A stretch of 64,000 nt of DNA from positions 372,001 to 436,000 of the forward strand of contig JANJXV010000013.1 in the NCBI GenBank assembly GCA_024803745.1. The letters are read 5' to 3'. Positions 1 through 11,924 of the stretch are shown in pieces. Numbering within the stretch: the first letter of the stretch is position 1; every line of letters starts with the position of its first letter. Made by a program: the position numbers and the translations under genes. The DNA comes from Megascapheus bottae (lineage: Eukaryota > Chordata > Mammalia > Rodentia > Geomyidae). The notes beneath the pieces were generated by a model. It saw only the letters and a program-made list of their open reading frames with translations, searched no databases and was not told where the DNA came from.

Positions 1-1825
1 ACACAAGGTGCAACTAGCAATGCAGATCTCAAGAGGCTAGCCATCAGGGGCATGAGAAGGCACAAGAGGCAAGGCACATGGGGCAAGGCAAGGCTCTAGA
101 AGCAAGGCACAAGGGGCAAGGCAGGGCACAAATGGGAAGGCACAAGGGTCAAGGGTCAAAGGGCAATGCAAGTCGAAAGAGGCGAGGCGAATAGAGCAAT
201 GAAGGGTATAAGAGGCATAGGGCAATTGGAAATGCAGGGCACAAGAGGCAAAGTGCAAGGGCAAGGCAAGGTGCAGGAGGCAGGGAACAAGGGGCAAGGC
301 AGGACACAAGAGTCAAGGCGCAAGTCCATGGAGCGAGGCAAGGAACAAGAGACAAGGTGCAAGAGGGGAGGCAGGGCATAAGAGGCAATGCATAAGGGGC
401 AAGGCAGGGTGCAAGAAGCATTACACATGGTTCAAGGCCAGACACAAGAGGCAAGGCGCAAGGGGCCAGGCAAGGCCCAAGAGGCAAGGTGCAAGGGCAT
501 GGCAGGGCGCAAGAGGCAAGGCACAAAGGACACAGCAAGTTACAATAGACAAGGTGCAAGGGGCAAGGCAGGGCACAAGAGGCAAGTCGCAAGTGACAAA
601 GCAAGTCACAGGAGGCAAGGCAAAAGTGCAAGGCAGGGCACAAATGGGAAGGCACAAGGGGCAAGACAGGGCACATTAGGCAAGGGGCAAAGGGCAATGC
701 AAGTTGAAGGAGGCAAGGCGAATGGGGCAATGCAGGGCACAAGAGGTATGGCTCAAGGGGCAATGCGGGGCACAAGAGGCAATGTGCAAGGGCAAGGCAA
801 GGCGCAGGAGACAGGGAACAAGGGGCAAGGCAGGTCACAAGAGGTAAGGCACAAGGGGCAAGGCAGGACTCAAGAGACAAGGCTCAAGTCCATTGTGCGA
901 GGCAAGGAACAAGAGACAAGGCGCAAGAGGGGAGGCAGGCATAAGAGGCAAGGCACAAGGGGCAAGGCAGGGTGCAAGAAGCATGATGCATGGTTCAAGG
1001 CCAGGCACAAGAGGAAAGGGGCAAGGGGCAAGGCAGGGCCCAAGAAGCAAGGTGCCAGGGGCAAGGGAAGTTGAAAGTGGCAAAGCTCAAGGGGAAGGTA
1101 GGGTGGAAGAGGCAAGGCACAAGGGCCAAGGTGCATGGACAAGGCAGGACACAAGAGGCAAGTCTCAAAGGGAAGGCAGGGTGGAAGATACCAGTTGCAA
1201 AGGGCCAGGCAGTGGGCCATAGGCAAGGAGCAAGGGGCAAGGCAGGGAGAGGGAGGCAAGGCGCAAGGAGTAAGGCAGGTCACAAGAGGCAAGGCACAAG
1301 GGGCAAGGCAGAGTGCAAGAGGTAAGGCACAAGTGGCAAGGCAAGGCACTAGAGCCAAGGCACACTGGCAAGGCAAGAGCAAGGATGCTAAGAGCAAAGG
1401 GACAGGGCAGGGCACATAAGGCAAGGAGCAAGGGGCCTGGCTTGGCACAAGATTCCAAGTGCAAGGGTCAAGGCCAGGTGCAAGATGCAAGGGACAAGGG
1501 GCAAAGCAGGGCATAAGAGACATTGCACAAGGGGCAAGGCATGGAGAAGAGTCAAGGCACAACAAGCAAGGAATGGCAGAAGTGGCAAAGCACAAGGGGC
1601 TAAGGTCGGCAAAAGAAGTAAGACGCAAGGGGCCACTTGGTGTGCAATAGACCAGGGGAAAAGGGCAAGGCTAGGCAGGAGAGGCAAGGGGCAAGGGGCA
1701 ACACAGTGTGCAAGAGTCAAGGCATAAGGGGGAAGGCAGGGCACAAACGGCAAGGCACAAGGAGCAAGGCAAGGCACAAGAGGCAAAAAGCAAGGAGCAA
1801 GGCAGAGCACAAGAAGCAAGGCGAA
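1..1825. repeat. Minisatellite array, degenerate 10-15 bp units
   Basis: Continuous tandem variants of ggcaaggcac, acaagaggcaa and acaaggggcaa fill the first 1.8 kb and run off the window edge. Higher-order copies exist: the stretch from about 160 to 500 recurs at about 690 to 1030. Long open frames on both strands are by-products of the repeat, not genes. Confidence 0.9.
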
Positions 1826-2312
1826 TGAATCAGAGACCTTGAGGTAAAAGCTGACACTGAAAACATTACAAGAAGGAATAGGAGACACACTAGGCCTCCT
1901 TGGCACAAGTCGAAACTTTCTCAATAAGGACCAAGAAATACAACAAATCAGAGAAAGGCTGGTAAGTGGGACTGCATTAAACTTCAGAGCTTCTGTAGGG
2001 CAAAGGACATAGCTAGTAAATTAATCAGGAAGCCTACAGAATGGGAGAAAATCTTCACTAACCATACAACAGACAAAGGCCTCATATCTAAAATATATCA
2101 ACAGCTCAAAAAATTGAATCACTCCAAAACTAATCTCCAAACAACCGTCCCATTAAAAGATGGGCCAAAGACTTAGAGTCTTCTCTGAAGAAGAAACAAA
2201 AATGGCCTATGGACACATGAAGAAATGCTCGACATCTCTGGTCATAAAAGAAATGCAAATCAAAACAACTCTAAGATTCCACCTCACTCCAGTTAGAATG
2301 GCCAGGATCACT
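1826..2312 (+). mobile_element. L1 ORF2 3' fragment
   Basis: Sense-strand remnants of the L1 reverse transcriptase C-terminus include aaacttcagagcttctgtag, gaatgggagaaaatcttcac, acacatgaagaaatgctc and cacctcactccagttagaat. It is 5'-truncated, has stops, and lacks a recognisable 3' UTR. It directly abuts the minisatellite. Confidence 0.85.
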
Positions 2313-2625
2313 TTATGTTACTTGAGCAAGTTACTTGTCTGATCTAAAGCCTCAGTCAAGGTGTTGTTCATACTTGTTCTCTGTGTTGATGTGCCAGTAC
2401 ACTTGCCAATCTTGTTCCTGGAGAACTGGGTCTGACTTTCTGGAACTCTACCACCTTACTGAGCTGTTGAGGAAACACAGGGAGCCAGAGGCTGGTGGAC
2501 AGCTATCAATCACCCTGTCTTAATTCCTACCACTGCTTTCTGCTGGCTTTTCCCCCTCTCTCCTGAATTGGACCAATCGAAAAATGTCTCATCCCTCCTT
2601 TGTTTTTTTTTTTTTTTTTTTGTAG

Positions 2626-2786
2626 ATCTCCAACCTCTACCTATATGACAGCATTCTCATGCTGGCCAACACCTTCCACAGGAAGTTAGAGGACCAGAAG
2701 TGGTATAGCATGGTGAGCCTCAATTGCATATGGAAATCCACTGAGCCATGGAATGGAGGGAGGTCCAGGCTAGACACCATCAAAAA
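2626..2786 (+). pseudogene. GRID1: Decayed GRID1-like exon (glutamate receptor delta)
   Basis: After a polyT tract and tag acceptor (2621-2625) the frame reads [18 protein letters not shown], then [16 protein letters not shown], then [17 protein letters not shown]. This matches the extracellular region of delta glutamate receptor 1 and is closer to GRID1 than GRID2 (LYDS, NCI, PWNGG). Eight of 53 codons differ from remembered human GRID1, several as Arg to Gln or Trp or His to Tyr transitions, in a protein that is nearly invariant among mammals. The donor expected after AAAAAG is lost (aaaaatatgtg). Flanking sequence looks intronic, so this is a genomic duplicate and not a retrocopy. No other GRID1 exon was seen. 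Confidence 0.75.
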
Positions 2787-3990
2787 TATGTGTACAAAGG
2801 AGTATATTTCCAGGGTGGGCCAAGACTGGAGACAGGTCCCTCCTCAAATTCTCACTCTGCCCATGCAGCAACTGGCGTGAAACTGAGCTCTTTATATGCC
2901 TCCTTGGTCCTCTCCTCAGGTTCCTATTTTGTCACTCTTCCTGTCCCCACATTTAAAAGCTGGCTGAGCTGTAGCCCATGCATGTGTGTTATTATTGCCT
3001 CCATTTTAATTCAAGAAGATCTGGCTTTAGAAAGGTTGGGACCACTACCAATTCTATGTCCTTTCCTATGTGTATCGTCTGTCTGCCAGTTACACCACCG
3101 GGAATACTGCCATTCTTCACGTCAGAGGTAATTTCGGTGGACACTGCTATGTGCCAAACATCTTGAATCTCAGCATGTATATGTGTGTGTACGTGTATGC
3201 TCCTGTGCACATACATTGCCCATGTGCCGTGTCCCACTTGAAGCCATGGTAGAAGACTGGGTTTGAAACAAGTTGAGTAACAAGTTGTTAGTGTGAATTA
3301 GTTTTTAGAGGCTTTCAAAAGAGCATTTAGAGAAATCTATAGTGTTAAAGATTCTTAGTTACCATAAATTGCACATGGCTTAAATAGTAATAAATATGAT
3401 CCTGTGGTGGCTTGAATTTACTTCAGCCTAGGATAAAGCTGGGTTTCTTCTGGGCTCAGTCTCTGTGTTCTTTTTTTTTCTTTTCATGGGGTATGTTTGG
3501 AGATTATCAAAAATCTCCAGGATTTTGCTGTAAAATACATTTAAAAAGCATGTGTACTTACACATGCCTTTGTCACTGGTTTTCTTACGGCTCATTTAAA
3601 TTCTATAGTATTATGTTTTAGTTTATAGAAATATAGGCATATAGTCACTTTTCTTGACTTGAGGCAGAATTCTTCACTTGGTGGGTTGCAGGGGGTTGAG
3701 GAGTGGAGGTGGGAGCAGAAAGGCCAGAACTGGGTGAATTAACAGCTTGTTATGTATATGGAAAGCCAGTCCACTAGGCCCCAAGTGAGACCTCCAAAAG
3801 GCTCTTTGCAAAATGGAGGCAGGAGTTTCATATTGATGCTGGAGCCCTGGGCTGCTCTGGTCCACATTGTGCACCCTCTGTGTCAGGACAATAGAACCAA
3901 GGCACAGAGGGAGGTAGCAAGGCAGAAGGAGCTTGGCAGGCAGGTGTAACAGGGCAGCAGAGTGAAGAGGAGCAAAACCAGCATTCCTAA
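2787..3990. other. Apparently unique sequence, nothing recognised
   Basis: There is no coding match, and short frames lack homology I recognise. It contains a small TG-rich patch near 3179-3200. Confidence 0.5.
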
Positions 3991-3995
3991 GGTGG

Positions 3996-3996
<1 letters not shown>

Positions 3997-4037
<41 letters not shown>
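3997..4037. repeat. (TG)n microsatellite
   Basis: About 18 TG units directly at the tail of the minus-strand SINE that follows. Confidence 0.9.
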
Positions 4038-4038
<1 letters not shown>

Positions 4039-4258
4039 ACTTGAACTCAGGGACTGGGTACTATCCCTGAGCTTTTTTTCCTCAAGATTAGAGCTCTACC
4101 ACTTTGAGCCACAGTTCCATTTCTGGCTTATTAGGGTAGCTAATTGGAGAAAAGACTCTCACGGACTTTCCTGCCTGGGCTGGCTTTGAACCACAACCCT
4201 CAGATCTCAGTCTCTTGAGTAGCTACGATAACAGACTTGAGCCATCAGGATCTGGCTC
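4036..4258 (-). mobile_element. SINE type A
   Basis: It reads on the plus strand from cttgaactcagggactgggt to gagccatcaggatctggctc, that is right monomer first and B1-like head last. About 220 bp, near full length. Confidence 0.85.
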
Positions 4259-4566
4259 CTGAGATAGCTTTTCATAAGACTAATTCCTCATTTTTATGAG
4301 CAATCTTTGCATGAGTGAACACATTCAATAGACATCTCCCAACTGGTTTCTGCAGACACCACATGCAGTTTGGTAAAGTTATTCCAGTTAACTATAGAAA
4401 CAAACAGAAATTGGAACAGGAGAGTAGCTGGGTCATTGGAATGACTTTACCCTTGCTGCCCTCCAGCACAGAGCTGCAAGGGCCCTTCTGTGAGAGGAGA
4501 AGAGAGGCTGGGGCTCTCATCTGAGGACTTAAGGCTCATTTGTAGAGTCACGTTTGCCACAAAAGG

Positions 4567-4690
4567 AACCAGCCACTGGTGGCTCACACTGTAATCCTAG
4601 TTACTCAGGAGCCTGAGATCTGAGGATTACAGTTCAAAGCCTGCCTTTCATCAATATTTGAAACTCTTATCTCTAACTACCAGAAAATGA
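4567..4690 (+). mobile_element. SINE type A, 3'-truncated
   Basis: Head ccactggtggctcacactgt and middle part are present; the right monomer is missing. Confidence 0.8.
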
Positions 4691-5155
4691 AATAGCAAGT
4701 ACACACCATGAGTCACATGTGCAGAATTCACTGTGCTTTCCCTGTTTGTGAAAGTATCCCATTTCACTTAGCTGACTTCCTTTCTCAAGAGCAACTAGGG
4801 AATAGACTGTGTAAGCATTGGGTGAAACAGAATTCCTTTGTTCAAGGAAGAACAGAAATCTCATGCTCAGAGCTATCTGGGCTGTCTGGGTGTCACCTAG
4901 CATTGTTCCCTGGGGCTGTTACTTTGGGGTGGTATCCTGAACTGAGCAAGCCCAGTGTCAGCTTCCTGGACCCTTTTGCACTGTCCACAGACCTGTGGCT
5001 CTCCAGTAACTTGCCACCATATCAGCTCGTGCCTTGATTTTCACTCAGAGGTCCAGGAGCTGACGGTAAAAGTAGGCCAAGATCCGTAAATCTCTGCAGA
5101 TCAGAAAAGAGATATAGTAGCCTAATACCACCCCCTGTGGAGTCAAAAGGAGGGA

Positions 5156-5280
5156 ATCCAGGCACTGGCTCACACCTGTAAGCCTAGCTACTCAAGAGGC
5201 TGAGATCTGAGGATTGTGGTTGGAGGCCAGCAGAGTCAGTAAAGTCCCTGAGATTCTGATTTTCTTTACATCTCATTTCA
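5156..5280 (+). mobile_element. SINE type A, 3'-truncated
   Basis: ggcactggctcacacctgta through the mid-element; no right monomer. Confidence 0.8.
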
Positions 5281-5559
5281 ACCCTCTATGAAGTCATTTA
5301 TCATTTGGCAAAAAGAGGAAGGGATGTCACAAGGCCATGTCACCTCTCTTTTCATTCCCAATAAGCCAATTCTATCATTTTCCCCCAGACATATAAAATG
5401 AGAGGCCTTACCAAATGAATCTCTAGTTTCTGCGATTGAAGAATCAAGCTGGCATTTCCTGGTTATCAGTTGGCATTCTTCACACACCTCCATGTCTACC
5501 CCCGCCTTTCAGGTGATACACTGAGGCCATTCCTTTCTGTGTTTTGTTTGTCATTTGTT

Positions 5560-5950
5560 TTGTTATTGTCTTTTTGCAGAGCTGAGTTTGAAGGTAGGAT
5601 CTGTGTGCTTGCTTATGCAGGTACTCTACCAGTGAGTCACATCCCTAGCTCTTTTTCACACTGGTTATTTTTGAGATAGCATCTCACTTCTTGGTTACAA
5701 CCATTATCCATGCTCCCTCTACTAGGGGTTTTCTGTGGTAGTTGGGATGACAGCTGCCTGCTTCTATGCTCAGCTTCTTTCCACTGAGATGTAGTCTCAT
5801 GGACTTTTCCACTCAGGGTTGCTCTGGGTCAACAGTCAGAAGGACTGTGCCAGCTTTGGAGAAAAGAAGTCTTTCCTGTATTAGCCAGGCTGGCCTCCAA
5901 GCTGGATCCTCCAGATTTTAGCCTCCCAAAGAGCTCAGCTCCCATACTTA
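5560..5950 (-). repeat. Old repeat-like sequence (ID/B1-like pieces)
   Basis: Segments such as ggtactctaccagtgagtcac and ttagccaggctggcctccaa resemble reverse-oriented ID- and B1-type SINEs. It is diverged, and boundaries are uncertain. Confidence 0.45.
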
Positions 5951-6249
5951 ACCTACTGATGTCCCACTGAAGGCATCCTAGAAGGTGCTTTCATAGAAGG
6001 AATGTAGTGACCAAAACAAAGGTAAAACTCAGCTACATACTTGAGTGTATTACTCAGGCTGATGAAAGTGAGGCTGATAATGAGTGGGGGGAGTGTTCTG
6101 CTGTCACAGAGTCACAGATGGCCACTATGGAGGAGAGGCAGCTGTGTAATGGGGTGTGTGGAGACAAGCAAGTGTCTGTAGCATGTCTGTCCAGTGGCAC
6201 ACCAGCACAGCTGGCTCCAATTCTTTCCCATTTCCCTTTCCAGGGAGCT

Positions 6250-6299
<50 letters not shown>
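6250..6299. repeat. (GT)n microsatellite
   Basis: About 25 uninterrupted GT units. Confidence 0.95.
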
Positions 6300-6302
<3 letters not shown>

Positions 6303-6496
6303 ACAACCCAAGCAGGGAAGAATGTCCCTGTAGCTATGGCAGAGATGTTAAATGACCACAATAAGGCTATTAAATGTGAACTGTGCTTTCCAAGGTCGTT
6401 GCTAAAAGAAGGGATATTAAGCCTTTCTCCTCTTCCTCCTTCTCTTCCTCTCCTCCTCTCTTCTACCTCTCCTTGTTTCTCCTCCCTCTTTTTTTT

Positions 6497-6720
6497 TATC
6501 AGTGACAGTACTGGGATATGAATCCAGTGGTTTATGTTCTTGCTTGTTTTGTTTCATTTGTTTCACTTAACAATTCAAGTCATAGCTCCACTTACGCCAT
6601 TTTGGTGATTAATTGGAGAAAGAGTCTCATGGACTTTCCTGTCCTGATTGGCTTCAAACTGCAATCCTCACATGTCAGCCACTTGATCAGTTGGGATTGC
6701 AGATACCTGGTGTAAATCGT
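6497..6720 (-). mobile_element. SINE type A
   Basis: Diverged right monomer, then ttaattggagaaagagtctc and the reversed head up to ggattgcagatacctggtg. Confidence 0.75.
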
Positions 6721-7656
6721 TTTTTGTTTTTTGGTTTTTTTAAAGAATTTATTAATGCTGATTTTTACATCATACAAGTGTTCAAGGAGGGAATCACTGG
6801 GACTTAGTATTTAGGACTTAATCACAATTAGGCTAAGGGTTTGTATGTCATAGAAACATATTAATTTATGAAATAAAACATTATGTCTATAGAGTCATAG
6901 GGTTTTCAAGCCTTAGGATCGGCACAAACAGACAAACATACAAAACACTTTTCAATAGACTTAGGAAGGAAACAGATTGCAGAAAATAAGAGGAAAATTC
7001 TGTTTTCCTCTCTTGTATCATTCAGTTGTCTATGAAAATACTTTTATGTTTCATGTGCATGAAACAAATATTGATGTCTTCCACATGGATGTTGAGACCT
7101 TGCTCAATTCTGTCTTGGAGCTGCAACTGCAAGAGTCCTTCCTTCCCGTGAACTGGTCTTGGGGCATGGTCTTGCGGTGTGGCTTAGTGGGCATGGCCTT
7201 CGGAGCTGCTCTCAGGTAGACTCCAGGCCAGATGGGGAACTGGGCTCGATGCTAATGGGGAGATGGGCAGATCTCTTGCATTTCCCTGATAAGAGGTCCA
7301 AGACACCATTTTTGTGTTGTTTTTGCTTGAAAGTGGAGACAACGTCAAGAGAATGTTGCTTCCACACACACAAATCTGCAAATAAGCACAGATGCAGGTG
7401 GGGATGGAGTGTGCACAGACTGGCCTCCTAGGGCCGGGAACATGTGTGCTTCTCTCTGAGCCACAGAGAAGGGGCTGGCGGCCTTGACTGGCAGAGCCTG
7501 CCTGTCACCTCTCCCACTGTTCCAGCAGTACCTTTAGCTCCCCTCCCTGCAGAGCCTGCCGGCTCCTCTGCCATCAGACATAAATTTTCTCTTGTTAATT
7601 CTCACACAAGTACAACTTTGCTTTGTTCAGCTCTGGACTTGTATTCTTAAACTGTT

Positions 7657-7658
<2 letters not shown>

Positions 7659-7709
<51 letters not shown>
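7659..7709. repeat. (GT)n microsatellite
   Basis: About 25 units, again at the tail side of a minus-strand SINE. Confidence 0.95.
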
Positions 7710-7710
<1 letters not shown>

Positions 7711-7711
<1 letters not shown>

Positions 7712-7908
7712 GCCAGTATTGGAGCTTGAACTCAAGGCCTGGGCACTGTTCCTTAGCGTTTTCTCTCATAGCTGACCTTCTACCAACTGAGCTACAGATC
7801 CACTGCCAGCATTTTGATGGTTAATTGAACTTTTCTTGCCCTGGCTGGCCTTGAACCATGATCCTCAGATCTCAACCTCCTGAGTAGCATGAGCCACCAG
7901 CGCCTGGC
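7711..7908 (-). mobile_element. SINE type A
   Basis: From ccagtattggagcttgaact to gagccaccagcgcctggctg. Confidence 0.88.
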
Positions 7909-8099
7909 TGACAAATGTCTTTGTCACCTGCAGGAGCCCTGCATGGGTCAATAGTGACCCATTGACTGTCTCCTTAAGTCTGGGGTACACTGGTAAAGCA
8001 GCCATGCCTATTTCACCAGCTCTCATTATTCCTTCACTGGGAACTTGACTGGCAGTTCTTAGGGGTAGCACTTATTTATAAAGTGATATATACCTCTCA

Positions 8100-8995
8100 C
8101 TGTGAGTGCATTTGGAATGGTAGAGAGCAGGGAAGCTGGGTCAAAACACTTCTGGAAAAAAATCCCAAATTAACTTTTCTCAACCTTCCCAGAAAGGAAT
8201 ATGAGTACAATAAAGGCTTTATGATGAATGGCCCCTAATCTCCTAATTAAACAAATGACTGAAAGGAGGGGACAATGCACTGAATTTTAATTGAAACTCA
8301 AGCACCAAAATAAACACCAAAATCCCATGTCTGTCTGGTGACTAGCCCTTCATGTTACACGCTACCCTCCATGTTACAAGGCCACCTAGTGGCTTTGCTG
8401 GCCAAAGCCCAGGGCTGTGGGTCCTGGCTGGGGATGCAGGGTGCTGGGCTGAGCTAGGAACGAGCTGGTATTTGCATATATACTACATAATTGAGATCAA
8501 AGTCCTTCTGTCAGTCTTTCCAGAAGATGCCCAATTATGACCACTGTGAATACATGGATAATTGAGTTCAAGGTTTAAGCTTATCTACAAGAGAATAAAT
8601 CAATTCCACCAGAAGGGGACCTCCCCCCCCCCCGCCACTAAAGTGTGGAGAGAGTCTAAGAGGGATTGGAATCCTGAGCACTCCATTCCCACAGAAGAAA
8701 AGGAGGATCGACTGCTGTCAACTGATGGAGAGCTGTGCACAGCCTATGTAGAGGCTTAACTTGTCTTAGACCATCCAGCTTATCCTGTGTGAATCACCTC
8801 TGGAGCTGTGGAGGCTTCTTCAGGTTCAAGAGAAAGGTGCCCTCCAGGACTGTCCATTAACAGACCAAGGAGCAGGACCCTGAGATGCACCAAAGCCATG
8901 TGCAAAAGAATCTGGGTATTTGCTCTGAAATTGCATCCTAGAGGTGAACTGTTCATTTCCTCTGTCTCTGTCCCTGTTTTCCCCTCATCCTCCTC
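8100..8995. other. Apparently unique sequence
   Basis: No gene recognised. It holds a C run of about 10 (8624-8634). The short open frames have no homology I know. Confidence 0.5.
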
Positions 8996-8998
8996 TTT

Positions 8999-9226
8999 CT
9001 TTTTCTTGATAATACTGGTGCTTGAACTTGGGGCCTTGTGCTTTGGTTTTATTGCTCAAGACTGGCATTCTGCCACTTGAAACACAAGTCCATTTTTGGA
9101 CTTTGGGTGGTTTACTGAAAATATGCATCTCACAGTCTTTTCTGCCCAGGGTTGGCAGGAAACCAGATCCTCTGATCGCAGCCTCCTGAGAAGCTAGGAT
9201 TACAGGTGTGAGGCACTAGCCTCCAG
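8999..9226 (-). mobile_element. SINE type A
   Basis: From tactggtgcttgaacttggg to ggattacaggtgtgaggcac. Confidence 0.82.
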
Positions 9227-9348
9227 CCCTTTCTCTGCCTTCTTTTGAACTGGAAATCAAATAATTCCTTTGGCTAACAAGGCTGTTTCTAACACTCCTC
9301 ATTCTGATCAGCTCCCAGCCTGAATAAGAATTTGAGTCTCCATTTTCT

Positions 9349-9585
9349 TTTTTGTGTCAGTACTGAGGCTTAAACTCAAGGCCTGAGTGTCATCCCGTAG
9401 CTTTTTGTTATCAAGCCTGGCATTCTACCACTTAATACAAAATTCTACTTCTAGCTTTTTGCTGGTTAATCGAATAGAAGAGTCTCATTAACTTTCCTGT
9501 ATGGGCTGCATTCAAACTATGAGCTCAGATCTCGGCCTGCTGAGTCACTAGGATTATAGTCAAGAGCCATTGGTACCTGGTACCA
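9349..9585 (-). mobile_element. SINE type A
   Basis: From gtgtcagtactgaggcttaa to the reversed head near ggattatagtcaagagcc. Confidence 0.82.
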
Positions 9586-9589
9586 TTTA

Positions 9590-10595
9590 TTTGAGAGTTT
9601 TAATATTCTAACTGGGAGGCTTCATTTTAGCACCATGAGATAGGATCTGAGCAGAACATGACACTGGGGCTCTGTAGGCTCAATAAGAGGTACAAGTAGC
9701 ATTTTAGGCTTTTTACCTATAAAGCTTGGACAGACATCCCTTCACCTACATTCCTCACAGCCATTGTAATCCAGGTGGGCGAGGCACACAGGTGTGTTTT
9801 CTAAAGACCCTCCATCTGCCAAGACCTTAGGCCCAAGGGTACACCTGTTTAGGAGTGTTCCCTGTGCTGGGGGTCTGAGGATCTTCCTCTCAGTTGCCTT
9901 TCTCATGTCCTGTGACTCTAACCAATCTCTAGGACAGGGACAGACTGGGTACTCACCATCCCTGGGTCACCTCACATATCCAAGTCTAACCTTTGTCAAG
10001 ACCCTTTTGTAAGCTGATGCTTTATTTTCCTTCCTTCTGCCATTTAACATGCATCATAACAGACTGCTTATTACATGCTTTCCTTTTTCTCTCTCAGCCC
10101 CACTGAACAATAATGCCAGCAAAACTGTCTCGTAGGGATTAGCAGTTGTCACAGGCACACTACTCTGCTGTGGCACCTCCTGGGATGACAGACCCTCAGG
10201 AGAAGCCTTACAGAATCTACTTCTCAGTAAGACCTACTGTTAATGGCTAACCTGCTCTGCTTAATGATCCAGCTTCATGCTGGTCATGGAGATGGAGAGT
10301 CTCCCCTGGTATTCTTCACCCCCGGAAACAAGACCAAGTGTGATAGGGTTCCTGTTCTAAGAAAGGCCTGGCTGTGCAACATGTCCATAGGGGAAAACAG
10401 AACAATGGAGGGGTTTGAGTCTGAACCTGGCATCTGCACCATAGGGACTGGGGGCCACAGGGCTGGAGCTCCACAGCTGAGTGGGACTGGAATTCAGAGT
10501 AGGCCAGGAGAGGGCAGGAAAGCCCAGAACCTCCTCCAGTCCAGTGAATTTGATTCAAAAGACTTGCTTTGCCTTTAAAATAGACATTTAAAAAT
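9590..10595. other. Apparently unique sequence
   Basis: Open frames at 9794-10012 and 10243-10578 have no homology I recognise and no splice or promoter context. I do not call genes here. Confidence 0.5.
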
Positions 10596-10596
10596 C

Positions 10597-10690
10597 ATGA
10601 GAAGTGTTTATAATCCTAACAAGGAATGCAGTTCAAAGCCAGCCTAGGCAGGTAAGTCCATGAGCCCTCTATCTCTAAGTAACCACCAAA
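10597..10690 (+). mobile_element. SINE type A fragment
   Basis: gttcaaagccagcctaggca and ctctatctctaagtaaccac mark the middle of a type A element. Confidence 0.65.
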
Positions 10691-11120
10691 AATATAAAAA
10701 CAAAAACCCTTGAGGCCTGGGTCAGGCTCAGTCCTAGTGGGGCCTGTGACAGCTGGGCCACTGTTCCATGAAAAGCCATCTCTGCCTTGCCTTGGCAGCC
10801 AGGAGGCAACATTGGCTCCAGCTGAGTTCCATGGCCTTGGCCAAGTCATCTCTCTGGAGCTGATCGCACTCTGAGCCACCTTTTGTGTGGTTCCACAATC
10901 AATTCTGATCAACTCCAACACAGATCAACCCTGATCAATACCAATCAACACCCATCAACCCATCAACTCTCATCAGTGCTAATCAGACACCAAGGCCTGG
11001 TCCTGGGCCATGTCTTAGGAAGCAGAGGCATTGGGTCCATGCAGACAGCCACACAGCAGGTGTTCTGAAGCAGAGGCAAGTTCAAGGGGGAGCCACATTT
11101 CCCGCTGAGAGGGTGAGGTC

Positions 11121-11123
<3 letters not shown>

Positions 11124-11156
<33 letters not shown>
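11124..11156. repeat. (CTG)11 trinucleotide repeat
   Basis: Eleven uninterrupted CTG units (CAG on the minus strand). No surrounding exon is recognised. Confidence 0.9.
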
Positions 11157-11461
11157 AGAACCAGCCTTGGCCTGTCTCCCCTATCCCCTCCTCTTGCCCT
11201 CCCCACCCCATGGCTGCAGAAAGACAAACAGCAAGTCACAGAGAGTATCTGAGAGCCACACATCAGCCAAAACACTGGGGTCTAGAAGATGGAAAGAACT
11301 CATGAAACTTAACAGCCAAGAATAAAATCAAATTAGGAAAGGAATCAAAACCATGATTCTCCATTTCACCAAAGATAGATATGTAAGCAGCAAATAAGCC
11401 CATGATAAAATACTCGTCATCCATAGTCCATTTGAAGAAATGCTTATACAAGCTAAAATCA

Positions 11462-11560
11462 ACACCAGGAGCCGGTGGCTTATGCCTGTAATCCTAGCTA
11501 CTTGGGAAACTAAGTTCCGGAGGCTGAAGATTTGAGGCCAGCTCAGATCAGAAATATTCT
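11462..11560 (+). mobile_element. SINE type A, 3'-truncated
   Basis: Head gccggtggcttatgcctgta with an insertion before the middle part. Confidence 0.75.
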
Positions 11561-11699
11561 TGAAACCCACTGTCAATGAGGTACTGGGAGAGACCGTGTG
11601 TGCCTGCTGTCCTAACTGTCAAGAATCTAACAGGCGAATCATACCCATAGCTGGAGAAGAAACAGAAATTGTCTTTAAAATGCCCAGCGAAACAACAAG

Positions 11700-11780
11700 G
11701 CTGAAGTGTGATTCTGTGAAATAGCACAGCTGCCTAGCAAGCATAAGACCCAGAGTTCAAGCCCCAGTAATGTCCAAACA
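11700..11780 (+). mobile_element. ID-like fragment
   Basis: gctgcctagcaagcataaga followed by gagttcaagccccagtaatg resembles an ID-type tRNA-derived unit. Confidence 0.55.
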
Positions 11781-11924
11781 GGGAAACCTAAAATGAGAAT
11801 GCTCTGTCTCTGGCAGAGAGGCTGAAATGAGAAAAACAACATGGCATCATCACCTATGCTGGTGAGGGAGGATATCACTTATCACACCAAAAAACACTTC
11901 ACTGTTGTTTGTTTTGTATTTGTG

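Noticed and set aside
37..1924. Long Cys/Pro/Leu-rich and Gly/Lys/Arg-rich open frames on both strands
   Set aside because: They follow the unit length of the minisatellite and have no start context or homology.
1826..2312. Intact L1 reverse transcriptase
   Set aside because: Under 500 bp, with stops and no ORF1 or 5' region; a dead fragment.
6054..6361. Poly-His/Thr and poly-Cys/Val frames across GT repeats (also near 16073, 32939, 42742)
   Set aside because: Translation of dinucleotide repeats only.
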